Shown piece by piece: positions 24,467-36,462 of a DNA stretch of 64,000 nt. The stretch covers positions 102,974,794 to 103,038,793 of the forward strand of contig JAIOJX010000032.1 of the NCBI GenBank assembly GCA_022376925.1, in the 5' to 3' direction. A program made the position numbers and the translations under genes. The notes under the pieces were generated by a model. The model worked only from the letters and a program-made list of their open reading frames with translations, made no database searches and was not told the DNA's origin. The DNA is from Tragulus kanchil (Eukaryota > Chordata > Mammalia > Artiodactyla > Tragulidae). The first letter of the stretch is position 1, and the number at the start of each line of letters is the position of its first letter.

Positions 24467-25591
24467 CATTATGTCTAAAAAACGTACACCTCAGTTTTAA
24501 AATACTTTATTGCTAGAAAAGACTCACCATCATCTCAGCCTTCCACAAGCCAATCTTTTTGCTGGTGGAGGCCTTGCCTCAGTGTGGATAGCTGCTTACT
24601 GATATGAGGGGTGGTTATTGAAGGTAGGAGTAGCTGTGGCATTTTCTTAAAGTAAGAACAATGAAGTTTGCTTCTTCCCTTGACCCTCTGTTTCATGAAT
24701 GATTTCTCTGTAGTCTGTGATTGTAGTGCTAGTTGATAGCGTTTTACTAGAAGAATTTCTTTCAAAACTGAAATCAGTCCTCTCAAACCCTGCGACTGCT
24801 TTTTTATCAATTAAGTTTATAACTATTCTGAATCTTTTATTGACATCTCAACAGTCCTGACAGCATCTTTACCCCAGTAGATTCCATCAAGAAACTACTG
24901 TTTACTCATCCATAAGAAATAACTCATCTGTTCAACTTTTATCAGGAGATTGCAGCAGTTCAGTCACATCTTCACCTCCACTTCTCTTACTATTTCCACC
25001 ACATCTGAAGTGACTTCCACTGAAATCTTAGACCCCTCAAAATCATCCATGTGAGTTGAAGTCAACTTCTTCCTAACTCCTGTTAGTGTTGATGTTTTGA
25101 CCTCTACCCATGAATTATGAATGTTCTTAATGGCATGTAGAATGGCAAATCCTTCGCAGATGGTTTTCGATTTCTTTTGCCCAGATCTATCAAAGGAATC
25201 ACAATGTATGGCATGAAAGCCTTTATAAAAGGTATTTCTTAAATAATAAGTCTCTAAAGGTTAAATGACGCCTTGACACATGGGCTTCAGAATGCAGACT
25301 GTTCACAGGCTTGAAAACAACATGAATCATACTGTACATCTCCATCAGAGCTTTCTGGTGACCGACTGCCCTGTCAGTGAGCAGCAGTGTTTTGAAAGGA
25401 GTTCTTTTCTGGGTAGTAGATCTCAACAGGGGTTTTTAAATATTCACTAAACCATGTTGTCAACAGATGTGCTTTGGTGTTCCATTTGTAGAACACTGGC
25501 AGGGTAGACATAACATAATTCTTCAGGGCTCTGTGGCCTTCAGACTGGTAAGTGAGCATTGGCTTCTACCTCAGCTCACCAGCTTCATCAG

Positions 25592-27739
25592 TTCCTCATG
25601 GAAGAGTCGGGTCATCATTTTTTTTGGTGACAGAGAAGAGGTGTGTTTGCTTGTTTAATTAACCATTAATTTTTTTTCCTTTTTCTTCTTTTTTACTTTT
25701 TAAAAATTTTTAATATTTTTTAAATTATGAAAGTATGATAACACATTTAAAGGCAACTTGGAAAATGCAGAACAAGGTTACATTTACTTCCACTATGTAA
25801 TACAATTTTTTTCAATAGATAAATAAGATTTTCTTAGTTGGAATTCGAATAACAAATTCTCAAAATCAATAGAATGAATATATAGAGAAGTAGAAGGATG
25901 TAGTAGACCTGAAAAACTCTGTGAACCAGTTCAACATAATTAAGATCTATACAGTTTTCACACAAGAGTAGGATACAAATTTCTATTTCAAGGTTACTTT
26001 CCATGTCCAGTTATTTTCTACAAACTATTGGCTCTGTTCCGTGTTGTACAACACCTCTTTGAGCAGGTCGTAAAGCCCATAGTTTGCACCCTGTTCTCCC
26101 CAACCCTTAACATTCCACCCTCTCCACTGGTAACCGCTAGTTTGTTCTCTCGGCTGTGAGTCGGCTTGTGTTTTGAAGTTCTGTTGCCAAGCATTGACTT
26201 CTCTCCTCTCCAGCTGTGCGAGTCCTGAGTGTCATCTTCCAGTGCGAGGCCCTTCTGTCTGTCTGGAAGTCTGTTGTTTCGGGTAGCCACTTCTTCAGTT
26301 ACCCTAATTAGATATTCTGGATAGTTGGCTATAGCTTCCACATCACCACTTGCTACCTCACCTTTAACTTTTGTGTTACGGAGATACGACTTCTTTCCTT
26401 CAAGCTCGTGAACCAACCTCTGCCAGCCTCAAACTTCTTCGGCCACATTCTCATCTCTCTCAGCCTTCATAGACTTGAAGAGAGTTAGGGCCTTGCTCTA
26501 GGTTAGGCTTTGGCTTACAGAGAGTTTGTGGCTCGTCTGATTTTCTACCTGGACTGTTGAAACCTTCTCCCTGTCAGCAATATGGCTGTTTGCCTTTCTT
26601 ATCGTTTGTGTATTCACTGGAGTAGCACTTTTAATTTCCTTCAACAACTTTTCCTTTGCATTACGTAATTTTCCTCATGGAAGAGTCGGGTCATCATTTT
26701 TTGGTGACAGAGAAGAGGTGTGTTTGCTTGTTTAATTAACCATTAATTTTTTTTCCTTTTTCTTCTTTTTTACTTTTTAAAAATTTTTAATATTTTTTAA
26801 ATTATGAAAGTATGATAACACATTTAAAGGCAACTTGGAAAATGCAGAACAAGGTTACATTTACTTCCACTATGTAATACAATTTTTTTCAATAGATAAA
26901 TAAGATTTTCTTAGTTGGAATTCGAATAACAAATTCTCAAAATCAATAGAATGAATATATAGAGAAGTAGAAGGATGTAGTAGACCTGAAAAACTCTGTG
27001 AACCAGTTCAACATAATTAAGATCTATACAGTTTTCACACAAGAGTAGGATACAAATTTCTATTTCAAGGTTACTTTCCATGTCCAGTTATTTTCTACAA
27101 ACTATTGGCTCTGTTCCGTGTTGTACAACACCTCTTTGAGCAGGTCGTAAAGCCCATAGTTTGCACCCTGTTCTCCCCAACCCTTAACATTCCACCCTCT
27201 CCACTGGTAACCGCTAGTTTGTTCTCTCGGCTGTGAGTCGGCTTGTGTTTTGAAGTTCTGTTGCCAAGCATTGACTTCTCTCCTCTCCAGCTGTGCGAGT
27301 CCTGAGTGTCATCTTCCAGTGCGAGGCCCTTCTGTCTGTCTGGAAGTCTGTTGTTTCGGGTAGCCCCTTCTTCAGTTACCCTAATTAGATATTCTGGATA
27401 GTTGGCTATAGCTTCCACATCACCACTTGCTACCTCACCTTTAACTTTTGTGTTACGGAGATACGACTTCTTTCCTTCAAGCTCGTGAACCAACCTCTGC
27501 CAGCCTCAAACTTCTTCGGCCACATTCTCATCTCTCTCAGCCTTCATAGACTTGAAGAGAGTTAGGGCCTTGCTCTAGGTTAGGCTTTGGCTTACAGAGA
27601 GTTTGTGGCTCGTCTGATTTTCTACCTGGACTGTTGAAACCTTCTCCCTGTCAGCAATATGGCTGTTTGCCTTTCTTATCGTTTGTGTATTCACTGGAGT
27701 AGCACTTTTAATTTCCTTCAACAACTTTTCCTTTGCATT
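25592..27739. repeat. Direct duplication 8 (units 25592-26662 and 26671-27739)
   Basis: Part of the Tigger1 element and an insertion within it are doubled. The right copy loses two T's near its left edge and has one A/C difference. The joining bases TACGTAAT fit neither flank well. Confidence 0.95.
25655..26170. mobile_element. Unclassified insertion within Tigger1, perhaps L1-derived
   Basis: Interrupts Tigger1 homology between the GGTGACAGAGAAG region and CAAGCATTGACTTCTC. The right part (CCACTGGTAACCGCTAGTTTG) resembles common antisense ruminant L1 ends. Copied at 26733-27247 by duplication 8. Confidence 0.45.
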
Positions 27740-28900
27740 CACAGCTCGGCTAACAGTTTGGTACAAGACGCCTAGCTTTCAGCCTGTCTCAGCTTTTAAC
27801 TTGCCTTCCTCATTCAGCTTAATCGTTTCTAGCTCTTGATTTAAAGTGAGTGCTACTTACTCTTCCTTTCACTGGAACATGTAGAGGCCACTGTAGGGCT
27901 GTTAATTGGCTTAATTTCTTACTCTTGTGTCTCAGGGAGTAGACTAGCCTGAGGAGTGGGAGAGAGACCAGAGATGACCACCTGGTGAAGCAGTCAGAAT
28001 GCTTATGTTCATTGAGTTCACTGTCTTAAACAGGCACAGTTCATGGTGCCCCAAAACAGTTACAATAGTGAGACCAAAGATAACTGATCACAAATCACCA
28101 TAACAAATGCAACATGATGAAAAACTTTGAAATATCGTGAGAATTGCCAAAATGTAACGCATAGATCTGAAGTGAATGCTGTTGGAAAAACAGTGCTGAT
28201 CAACTTGCTGTATGCAGGGTTGCCACAGACCTTCAATTTGTAAAACGTGCAATGTCTGACAAGCACAACAGAGCAAAGCACTGTAAAACAAGATATGCTT
28301 GTGTTCTGTTTGATACTCTAGCTCCTTTGTGTATATGTTACCTTTTTTACATCCTGTTACTTCAATCTTTTTGTGTCTTTAAATCTAAAGGTTACCTGTT
28401 GTAGACATCCTGTAGTTCAGTTCATTCTTAAAAATCCATTCTGCACATCTCTGCCTTTTGGTTAGAGACTTTAGTCCATTTTCATTTAATCTATTACTGG
28501 TAATCATAACTTACTATAACTATTTGATAAAACAAGATTTACATCTGCCGTTTAGATATTTGTCTTCAGTCTATATTTTATACTTTCTTGATTCTCTAAC
28601 CGTCCATTACTCCTCTGTCTTGTGTTAAGTAGACATTTTCCAGCGTACCATTTTAATTCCCTTGTTTTTTCTTTCACTATTAATTTTTAAAGTTGTTTTA
28701 TTAGTGGTTGCCCTGTAGGTTAAATTTAACATCTAAATCGATGACAGTATAATTTGGGTTAATACCAGCTTAATTTCAGTAGCATACAGAACATTCCTGC
28801 AGTGTTAACTCTGTTCTCTAGCCCCTCCTCTGCTATTACTATCATGTAGGTCACATCTGTAGTCATTACAAGCCCATTAACACAGTTTTTTAATTACTGC

Positions 28901-29778
28901 TTTGTGCAGCTGTCTTTTAAACTAGATAGAAGAAATACTGAATTAATGCTATCTTTAATGAGAGAATAATGAGAAGCTATGGAGGTGATGAGAATGGAGT
29001 TAATTTGACATTTGTGAACTTTTAAGAAAAAAATCCATAAAGAAAACTCTTTTACTAGGGAAAAATATTTATTAAAATGTCAGTGTGATTAATTTTTAAA
29101 TGGTGCAATTAATGAAGGGCTTTACTTTTTGCTCTTCATATTTTCTACAATGAATGTGTATCACTTACTTGGTAATTGAAGACATTGATGATCTCCGGTT
29201 CCGGCATGGTTGAGTTCTAGCATGGGCCTCCTCTGGTCCCAGGCTGCTGTCTTCTTACTGGGTGGAGAGCAGAGAGGGGTGCAAGCTCTCCTGTGACTCT
29301 CACAAGGGTGGTCTTCCCATTCAGAGGCTCCTAGTTTTCCATAGCTGCCAGGTGCATCTGATGATATCATATATGATTTGATCTGTTAACTTCCTGAAGA
29401 AATTAATGATAGCTGCTGCATAGTAATGACATATTTCCATCATCCAGCTGAATTCTGTTTTTATATACCTTAATTCTACTTTGATCTTAGGTTCATAAAT
29501 TGTAACATGTAACAAGTGTACAGACATTATGATTCTAAATTTACTTCATCTACCACTCCTCACCTCTTCACCTCCAATTTATATCATCTACTCCATTTTT
29601 AATTTTTATCACCTTCCTGGTTTTTGTCTATTTTCTTCCTAATTCAGCCATGAATCTGTTGTTGCATTCCTTTGGATAGCATTCATATGGGGTTGAAAAA
29701 TTTTTTTCACTGTGCTTTTATTTTAAATCATTTCTGCTTTGTATTTATGTTGTTGTCCTTCATTAAGGCTAAAGGTGG
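28901..29778. other. No confident feature; possible LTR remnant
   Basis: Contains GGGCCTCCTCTGGTCCCAGG and GGGTGGAGAGCAGAGAGG near 29220-29280, vaguely MaLR-like. Otherwise AT-rich with no gene. Confidence 0.35.
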
Positions 29779-29957
29779 GGGCTTCTCTGGTGGCTCTGTG
29801 GAAAAGAATCCGCCTGCCGGTGCAGGAGAACACGGGTTTGATCCCTGATCCTGCAAGTTCCCACATCCTGTGGAGCAATTAAGCCCATGCGCCACAACTA
29901 AAGAAAGGCCACGCAGCAACAAAGACCCAGCACAGCTAAAAATAAATAAATAAAAAT
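29779..29957 (+). mobile_element. CHR-type SINE
   Basis: GGCTTCTCTGGTGGCTCTGT head, GCGCCACAACTAAAG middle, AAAATAAATAAATAAA tail. Copied at 30971-31149 by duplication 9. Confidence 0.88.
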
Positions 29958-30214
29958 TTTAAAAAGCTTCCATGTTCAAAAAAGAAAGGTTAAACATGAA
30001 TTTTTAATGAAATTATTTTATTTTGTAATGATTAAATTATAGATTGGGTTGTGAAAATGGATAGGTTTTCAAAGAAACTAGGTATTGGGCCATTTGAGAG
30101 GAGGTGTTCCGTTTGATTTATTGCAGATTATCTAGCAAGATCTGATGGAAGTCTGACAATTACTCCATTCATAGTTGATCGTTTGCATGAATTATTTTTC
30201 CATTTAAAAGTATG

Positions 30215-30640
30215 TTTTAAGTACCTGCTTTGTGCTAGGCACTAGGTTTTAGAGATACAGTAAATGGTCAGAAACAGGGTTCTGGTCCTCATGGCTAGTT
30301 TGTTCTAGTGGGGCAAATTAGAATAAATCACAATTATTATAAATATTATAAATGTAAAATTGTATCTGTAAGTTATGTTATGAAGAAGTTCAAGATGGTA
30401 GGGGTATAAAATAATTAAAGGAATTTGGCTATTTTAGAAGTTCTGGAAAGGCTTTTCTGTGAAAGAGTTTATAAGGGTTGAAGAGGGCAGAAAGATGAGT
30501 TCAGGAATAGGAGCTTCCCTGTGGAGAAGGACAGATGTAGATGGATTTGAGAGAAATATAAGAAGTTAGTCTTAAGCAGTGGAGATGGGAGACTAGGGTT
30601 TTAAAAATGTGACCCTGACTTCTGGCTCTGCTGCCAAATG
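30215..30640 (+). mobile_element. L2 3'-end-like fragment
   Basis: Begins TACCTGCTTTGTGCTAGGCA and continues with GGTTCTGGTCCTCATGG and GGAAAGGCTTTTCTGTGAAA, in L2 order. Copied at 31407-31832. Confidence 0.5.
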
Positions 30641-32006
30641 AATGTGGTACCTGCAGTTCACTAAGGGGGGAGAAGAGAGCCCCCCTCTGAGGTTTGAGAA
30701 ACTCCAGTGTTTGATGGCTAGGAAGGGAAAGATACACCCAAAGAGGAAACAGAAGGAACGGCAGACCCCAGAGGGGAGCAGGGAAGCATGCAAGCCTAGG
30801 AGGTTAGGAAAGTATTTGGCTATGTTCTTCCTAATTCAGCCATGAATCTGTTGTTGCATTCCTTTGGATAGCATTCATATGGGGTTGAAAAATTTTTTTC
30901 ACTGTGCTTTTATTTTAAATCATTTCTGCTTTGTATTTATGTTGTTGTCCTTCATTAAGGCTAAAGGTGGGGGCTTCTCTGGTGGCTCTGTGGAAAAGAA
31001 TCCGCCTGCCGGTGCAGGAGAACACGGGTTTGATCCCTGATCCTGCAAGTTCCCACATCCTGTGGAGCAATTAAGCCCATGCGCCACAACTAAAGAAAGG
31101 CCACGCAGCAACAAAGACCCAGCACAGCTAAAAATAAATAAATAAAAATTTTAAAAAGCTTCCATGTTCAAAAAAAAAAGGTTAAACATGAATTTTTAAT
31201 GAAATTATTTTATTTTGTAATGATTAAATTATAGATTGGGTTGTGAAAATGGATAGGTTTTCAAAGAAACTAGGTATTGGGCCATTTGAGAGGAGGTGTT
31301 CCGTTTGATTTATTGCAGATTATCTAGCAAGATCTGATGGAAGTCTGACAATTACTCCATTCATAGTTGATCGTTTGCATGAATTATTTTTCCATTTAAA
31401 AGTATGTTTTAAGTACCTGCTTTGTGCTAGGCACTAGGTTTTAGAGATACAGTAAATGGTCAGAAACAGGGTTCTGGTCCTCATGGCTAGTTTGTTCTAG
31501 TGGGGCAAATTAGAATAAATCACAATTATTATAAATATTATAAATGTAAAATTGTATCTGTAAGTTATGTTATGAAGAAGTTCAAGATGGTAGGGGTATA
31601 AAATAATTAAAGGAATTTGGCTATTTTAGAAGTTCTGGAAAGGCTTTTCTGTGAAAGAGTTTATAAGGGTTGAAGAGGGCAGAAAGATGAGTTCAGGAAT
31701 AGGAGCTTCCCTGTGGAGAAGGACAGATGTAGATGGATTTGAGAGAAATATAAGAAGTTAGTCTTAAGCAGTGGAGATGGGAGACTAGGGTTTTAAAAAT
31801 GTGACCCTGACTTCTGGCTCTGCTGCCAAATGAATGTGGTACCTGCAGTTCACTAAGTGGAGAGAAGAGAGCCCCTCTCTGAGGTTTGAGAAACTCCAGT
31901 GTTTGATGGCTAGGAAGGGAAAGATACACCCAAAGAGGAAACAGAAGGAACGGCAGACCCCAGAGGGGAGCAGGGAAGCATGCAAGCCTAGGAGGTTAGG
32001 AAAGTA

Positions 32007-32530
32007 GTGAATCTAGCATACCAAAGAGAGGAAGCGGGCAGAAGGTCAGGCATTCCTGGAAAGTAAGATAAGGACTGAACCATGTCCAGTGGATTGAATG
32101 GTACAGCGTTCGGCGTGGTGACCTTCACTGCCACCTTGGGAGAGCCGGGGCTCTGGAATCCCCCGTTGGTGTAGTATTAGGAGTGAGTCAGTGGAGACAG
32201 CAGGTATAGATAATAACTCTCTGGAGAAATTTATCCCCTCAAGTGAACAAAGGGAAAGAAGAATAGGACGGGTGTAAGTGATGGTAGATTTGATATTATA
32301 ACAAGAGATTAAGAGTTCATTTTTGAAGAAAGAGATGAGCTCCTTTGTGAAGGAGTTGGAATCCACACTGATAAAAGCCGAGAATATGTCAAATAGTCTT
32401 GGTAAAAGATGAAATTATGAGAAAGAAATGTGGATCCATGCTCTTGACATTAAGGGTGTGCTTTGTGTTCAACTGAAAATTTTTTAAGTAGACACTAATT
32501 ATTCTTTTTTACATAATCCCTTTATGTCAG
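32007..32530. other. Intron upstream of USP24 exon 2, no other feature
   Basis: Non-repetitive by eye apart from the start of duplication 10. Supplies the acceptor tract of the first USP24 exon in the window. Confidence 0.5.
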
Positions 32531-32696
32531 AAGAATGATGAAAATGGAAACTGCTCAGGGGAAGGAATTGAATTCCCTACAACAAATTTATACGAACTGG
32601 AAAGCCGCGTTTTGACAGATCACTGGTCCATACCTTACAAGCGAGAAGAGTCACTAGGCAAATGCCTTTTGGCATCTACCTACCTGGCGCGACTTG
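32531..32696 (+). CDS. USP24: USP24 exon 2 (first exon in window), copy 1
   Basis: This 166-nt exon encodes 55 codons plus one base, starting KNDENGNCSGEG and ending ASTYLARL plus G. The acceptor is TTTATGTCAG and the donor is TTG|GTAAGT, so it enters in phase 0 and leaves in phase 1. In USP24 this segment follows the N-terminal UBA and Gly-rich linker and begins the helical scaffold. An indistinguishable copy of the exon lies at 33641-33806. Splicing both would add 166 nt and shift the frame, so only one copy can be real in a working gene. I cannot tell from sequence alone which copy is the real one. Confidence 0.93.
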
Positions 32697-33640
32697 GTAA
32701 GTTCACACCTCAGGACATAAGAGGGGTTTTTTTTGTTTTTTCTTGAGAAGAGGCTTGACTTTAATCTTAGCTCATCTTAGTTCATCTTTAATCTTGCCCA
32801 TCTCTATCTATTATCTTAGATTATGTACTCTTTTACTCTGTGTTTATCCTCTGTGAAATAAAAGTGTTGTATTAAATCAGCTGTTTTCGTCTAGCTACTA
32901 TAGAGTATAAGATTCATTAAACTGTAATTGAAAATTCATATTACAGAAATTGAAATTAACTTTTTCTAAAGAGGAGAAAGTTTAACAGACATTTTATGCT
33001 CATAAAGTGCTTGGCACTGTCTCAAGTGCTCTACAAATATCAAATGAATACAGTAATAAATTATCACTTGGAGAATAAGTATCAACATAAGGTAGCTTCT
33101 ATATTATGAATATATTATATATTAAAGAGAAAATAATTTGTTTTTCATATTAAATTGTTATAAATAAGATGAATTGGGCTATCGTTTTGAAATTTTTTTT
33201 CCTCGTTAAAAGTGCACAGTTTGCCATTGTGATTAAGGAAGAACCACATCAGCAGGAACTATTTTGACTAGTTTCTATGGGCAGTGTTGGCATTTGATTG
33301 AAAAGAACGGGGCAGGTATAGATAATAACTCTCTGGAGAAATTTATCCCTCAAGTGAACAAAGGGAAAGAAGAATAGGACGGTGTAAGTGATGGTAGATT
33401 TGATATTATAACAAGAGATTAAGAGTTCATTTTTGAAGAAAGAGATGAGCTCCTTTGTGAAGGAGTTGGAATCCACACTGATAAAAGCCGAGAATATGTC
33501 AAATAGTCTTGGTAAAAGATGAAATTATGAGAAAGAAATGTGGATCCATGCTCTTGACATTAAGGGTGTGCTTTGTGTTCAACTGAAAATTTTTTAAGTA
33601 GACACTAATTATTCTTTTTTACATAATCCCTTTATGTCAG

Positions 33641-33806
33641 AAGAATGATGAAAATGGAAACTGCTCAGGGGAAGGAATTGAATTCCCTACAACAAATTTA
33701 TACGAACTGGAAAGCCGCGTTTTGACAGATCACTGGTCCATACCTTACAAGCGAGAAGAGTCACTAGGCAAATGCCTTTTGGCATCTACCTACCTGGCGC
33801 GACTTG
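33641..33806 (+). CDS. USP24: USP24 exon 2, duplicate copy 2
   Basis: A second copy of the 166-nt exon with the same acceptor and GTAAGT donor, inside the second unit of a 1.1-kb tandem duplication (32200-33280 and 33312-34391). The flanking intron is also copied almost base for base, with single-base losses near the left junction (ATTTATCCC lacks one C, GGACGG lacks one G). Inclusion together with copy 1 breaks the frame. The likely explanation is redundant assembly of one exon rather than a real second exon. This copy is followed by the unbroken intron that leads to exon 3. Confidence 0.6.
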
Positions 33807-34855
33807 GTAAGTTCACACCTCAGGACATAAGAGGGGTTTTTTTTGTTTTTTCTTGAGAAGAGGCTTGACTTTAATCTTAGCTCATCTTAGTTCATCTTTA
33901 ATCTTGCCCATCTCTATCTATTATCTTAGATTATGTACTCTTTTACTCTGTGTTTATCCTCTGTGAAATAAAAGTGTTGTATTAAATCAGCTGTTTTCGT
34001 CTAGCTACTATAGAGTATAAGATTCATTAAACTGTAATTGAAAATTCATATTACAGAAATTGAAATTAACTTTTTCTAAAGAGGAGAAAGTTTAACAGAC
34101 ATTTTATGCTCATAAAGTGCTTGGCACTGTCTCAAGTGCTCTACAAATATCAAATGAATACAGTAATAAATTATCACTTGGAGAATAAGTATCAACATAA
34201 GGTAGCTTCTATATTATGAATATATTATATATTAAAGAGAAAATAATTTGTTTTTCATATTAAATTGTTATAAATAAGATGAATTGGGCTATCGTTTTGA
34301 AATTTTTTTTCCTCGTTAAAAGTGCACAGTTTGCCATTGTGATTAAGGAAGAACCACATCAGCAGGAACTATTTTGACTAGTTTCTATGGGGTGTTCATG
34401 ACTGGCTCCTCAGCAGCAGCATTTATTGCATGCCTGAGAAAATGCAGGTACTATTCTAAGTAGTGGGCCTGAAAAAGAAAATGTCCTCAGCAGTCTCCCC
34501 ACTGATAAGCGAATCTATCCCTGAGGTTTTTAAAGTATATTCCAAAGGATAACAGTAGATTCATTCACTCACTTAGCAAGTATTTATCACTGAGCCAGGC
34601 ACAGTTCTATGGGTCTTATTGCACAGAGTTCAGTTCATTTTAAGGGAAGAAGACTGATTTTGGCTTTTATTCATGTTTCAGAAAACAATAATGGTTAATA
34701 ATCAGAACATATGTCTTCTGCTTTTAATTATCACTCAGGAATCAAGGTTTCTATAATTAGTAGTTCCATATGTATGAATTGGGAATAATATATGTGATTT
34801 CTAAAGCTGTACCTGAAATCTAAGTAAGGCATATTGTTTTGTTTATTTCACTAAG

Positions 34856-34923
34856 GTCTTTCCGAGTCTGATGAGAATTGTAAAAGGTTTATGGATAGAT
34901 GTATGCCTGAAGCATTTAAAAAG
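34856..34923 (+). CDS. USP24: USP24 exon 3, copy 1
   Basis: This 68-nt exon completes the split Gly codon left by exon 2 (G|GT) and then encodes 22 codons, LSESDENCKR to PEAFKK. The acceptor is TTTCACTAAG and the donor AAG|GTAAGA. Entry phase 1 and exit phase 0 match its neighbours. It is duplicated at 35947-36014 within another 1.1-kb direct repeat. Two copies spliced together would add 68 nt and shift the frame. Confidence 0.93.
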
Positions 34924-35946
34924 GTAAGAAAAAATGCCCTGTGCTAATTCTTTCTCTTTTTTTTGGTGGGAGTAAAGGTGAACAAATTTTTTGTTTTAAT
35001 TTTGCATATGTGAGTCCAGTTTACGAATCCTGTTCAACTGAGGAATTCTCTAATGTGCATAAAGTAGCTCTAAATTGGGGGTTCAGAAATTATTTATTTC
35101 TTCTCTACTTAATTGATTGCACATGTCTTGCTTGAATATTGCTTCTACTTCCTTCCATTTAACTGCTAAAGGATACGTTGTATGTTAGTCAGTCTGTCCT
35201 GTCTGACTCTTTGTGACCCCATAGACAGTTGCCTGCCAAGCTCCTCTCTCCATGGGTTCCAGAAATTATTTTTTCCTGTATCAACATAAGGTAGCTTCTA
35301 TATTATGAATATATTATATATTAAAGAGAAAATAATTTGTTTTTCATATTAAATTGTTATAAATAAGATGAATTGGGCTATCGTTTTGAAATTTTTTTTC
35401 CTCGTTAAAAGTGCACAGTTTGCCATTGTGATTAAGGAAGAACCACATCAGCAGGAACTATTTTGACTAGTTTCTATGGGGTGTTCATGACTGGCTCCTC
35501 AGCAGCAGCATTTATTGCATGCCTGAGAAAATGCAGGTACTATTCTAAGTAGTGGGCCTGAAAAAGAAAATGTCCTCAGCAGTCTCCCCACTGATAAGCC
35601 GAATCTATCCCTGAGGTTTTTTAAAGTATATTCCAAAGGATAACAGTAGATTCATTCACTCACTTAGCAAGTATTTATCACTGAGCCAGGCACAGTTCTA
35701 TGGGTCTTATTGCACAGAGTTCAGTTCATTTTAAGGGAAGAAGACTGATTTTGGCTTTTATTCATGTTTCAGAAAACAATAATGGTTAATAATCAGAACA
35801 TATGTCTTCTGCTTTTAATTATCACTCAGGAATCAAGGTTTCTATAATTAGTAGTTCCATATGTATGAATTGGGAATAATATATGTGATTTCTAAAGCTG
35901 TACCTGAAATCTAAGTAAGGCATATTGTTTTGTTTATTTCACTAAG

Positions 35947-36014
35947 GTCTTTCCGAGTCTGATGAGAATTGTAAAAGGTTTATGGATAGATGTATGCCTG
36001 AAGCATTTAAAAAG
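35947..36014 (+). CDS. USP24: USP24 exon 3, duplicate copy 2
   Basis: An identical second copy of the 68-nt exon with the same splice sites, in the right-hand unit of the 34189-35277 / 35278-36366 duplication. Its downstream intron continues through a complete Bov-tA SINE (36268-36462). The left-hand unit stops partway through that SINE in degraded sequence. This makes the right unit the better representation of the 3' flank. Confidence 0.6.
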
Positions 36015-36267
36015 GTAAGAAAAAATGCCCTGTGCTAATTCTTTCTCTTTTTTTTGGTGGGAGTAAAGGTGAACAAATTTTTTGTTTTAATTTTGCATAT
36101 GTGAGTCCAGTTTACGAATCCTGTTCAACTGAGGAATTCTCTAATGTGCATAAAGTAGCTCTAAATTGGGGGTTCAGAAATTATTTATTTCTTCTCTACT
36201 TAATTGATTGCACATGTCTTGCTTGAATATTGCTTCTACTTCCTTCCATTTAACTGCTAAAGGATAC

Positions 36268-36462
36268 GTTGTATGTTAGTCAGTCTGTCCTGTCTGACTC
36301 TTTGTGACCCCATAGACAGTTGCCTGCCAAGCTCCTCTCTCCATGGAGTTCTCCAGACAAGAAATACTGGAGTGGGTAGCCTTTCCCTTCTCCAAAAGAT
36401 CTTCCCATCCCAGGTTTCCTGCATTGTAGCTGGATTCCTTACCGGCCACCAGGGAAGCCCCC
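36268..36462 (-). mobile_element. Bov-tA SINE, antisense, in USP24 intron 3
   Basis: CCTGTCTGACTCTTTGTGAC through CCACCAGGGAAGCCCC. Only its left part, with a corrupted end, appears in the left repeat unit at 35179-35277. Confidence 0.9.

Larger units (their letters stand above)
23678..28303 (-). mobile_element. Tigger1 DNA transposon, nearly full length, antisense
   Basis: Ends resemble Tigger1 terminal repeats: AGGCATTCTTCAGAAATATTG at the left and the complement of AGATATGCTTGTG at the right. Within it are antisense remnants of a pogo/CENP-B-like transposase: at 25374-25559 the reading HRALKNYVMSTLPVFYKW, at 26018-26416 and 27095-27493 a reading with DVEAIANYPEYL. It is broken by frameshifts, a BovB insertion (23838-24466), an unclassified insertion (about 25655-26170) and duplication 8. 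Without these it would be near 2.4 kb, the usual Tigger1 size. Confidence 0.88.
17555..28900 (-). mobile_element. Antisense L1 (ORF2 region) carrying nested insertions
   Basis: Antisense L1 phrases run in order on both sides of the insertions: 17555-17930 (TTTGATGAAGTTCAAAATTT), 19280-20290, 22475-23677 (GAATTTGTCCATTTCATCTA) and 28304-28900 (TGTCTTTAAATCTAAAGGTT). The gaps are filled by SINEs, a second L1 (20290-22475) and Tigger1. The element is decayed with no intact ORF. Duplications 6 and 7 inflate its length. Confidence 0.8.
29633..32006. repeat. Direct duplication 9 (units 29633-30813 and 30825-32006)
   Basis: Offset 1192, the longest period in the window. It includes a CHR SINE and an L2-like stretch. 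Differences sit in a G/C-run segment near 30665/31857 and an A run near 29985/31177. Confidence 0.95.
32200..34391. repeat. Direct duplication 10 (units 32200-33280 and 33312-34391), contains USP24 exon 2
   Basis: Offset 1112, then 1110 after two single-base losses. About 30 bases at 33281-33311 between the units look like a scrambled version of the sequence after 34391. Confidence 0.95.
34189..36366. repeat. Direct duplication 11 (units 34189-35277 and 35278-36366), contains USP24 exon 3
   Basis: Offset 1089. The left unit ends in a mangled Bov-tA stretch (35253-35277) that is normal in the right unit. It overlaps duplication 10, so 34189-34391 occurs three times. Confidence 0.95.

Noticed and set aside
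26018..27493. Two 132-codon antisense proteins, almost identical
   Set aside because: Remnants of one Tigger1 transposase segment plus inserted sequence, doubled by duplication 8. Not host genes.
1..32530. Upstream USP24 exon or promoter/CpG island
   Set aside because: No UBA-encoding exon and no dense CpG stretch outside the SINE bodies was found, so this part is treated as intron.
32531..36014. Duplicated exons as mutually exclusive alternative exons
   Set aside because: True alternative exon pairs diverge, whereas these are identical with identical introns. The same 1.1-kb pattern occurs where there are no exons.
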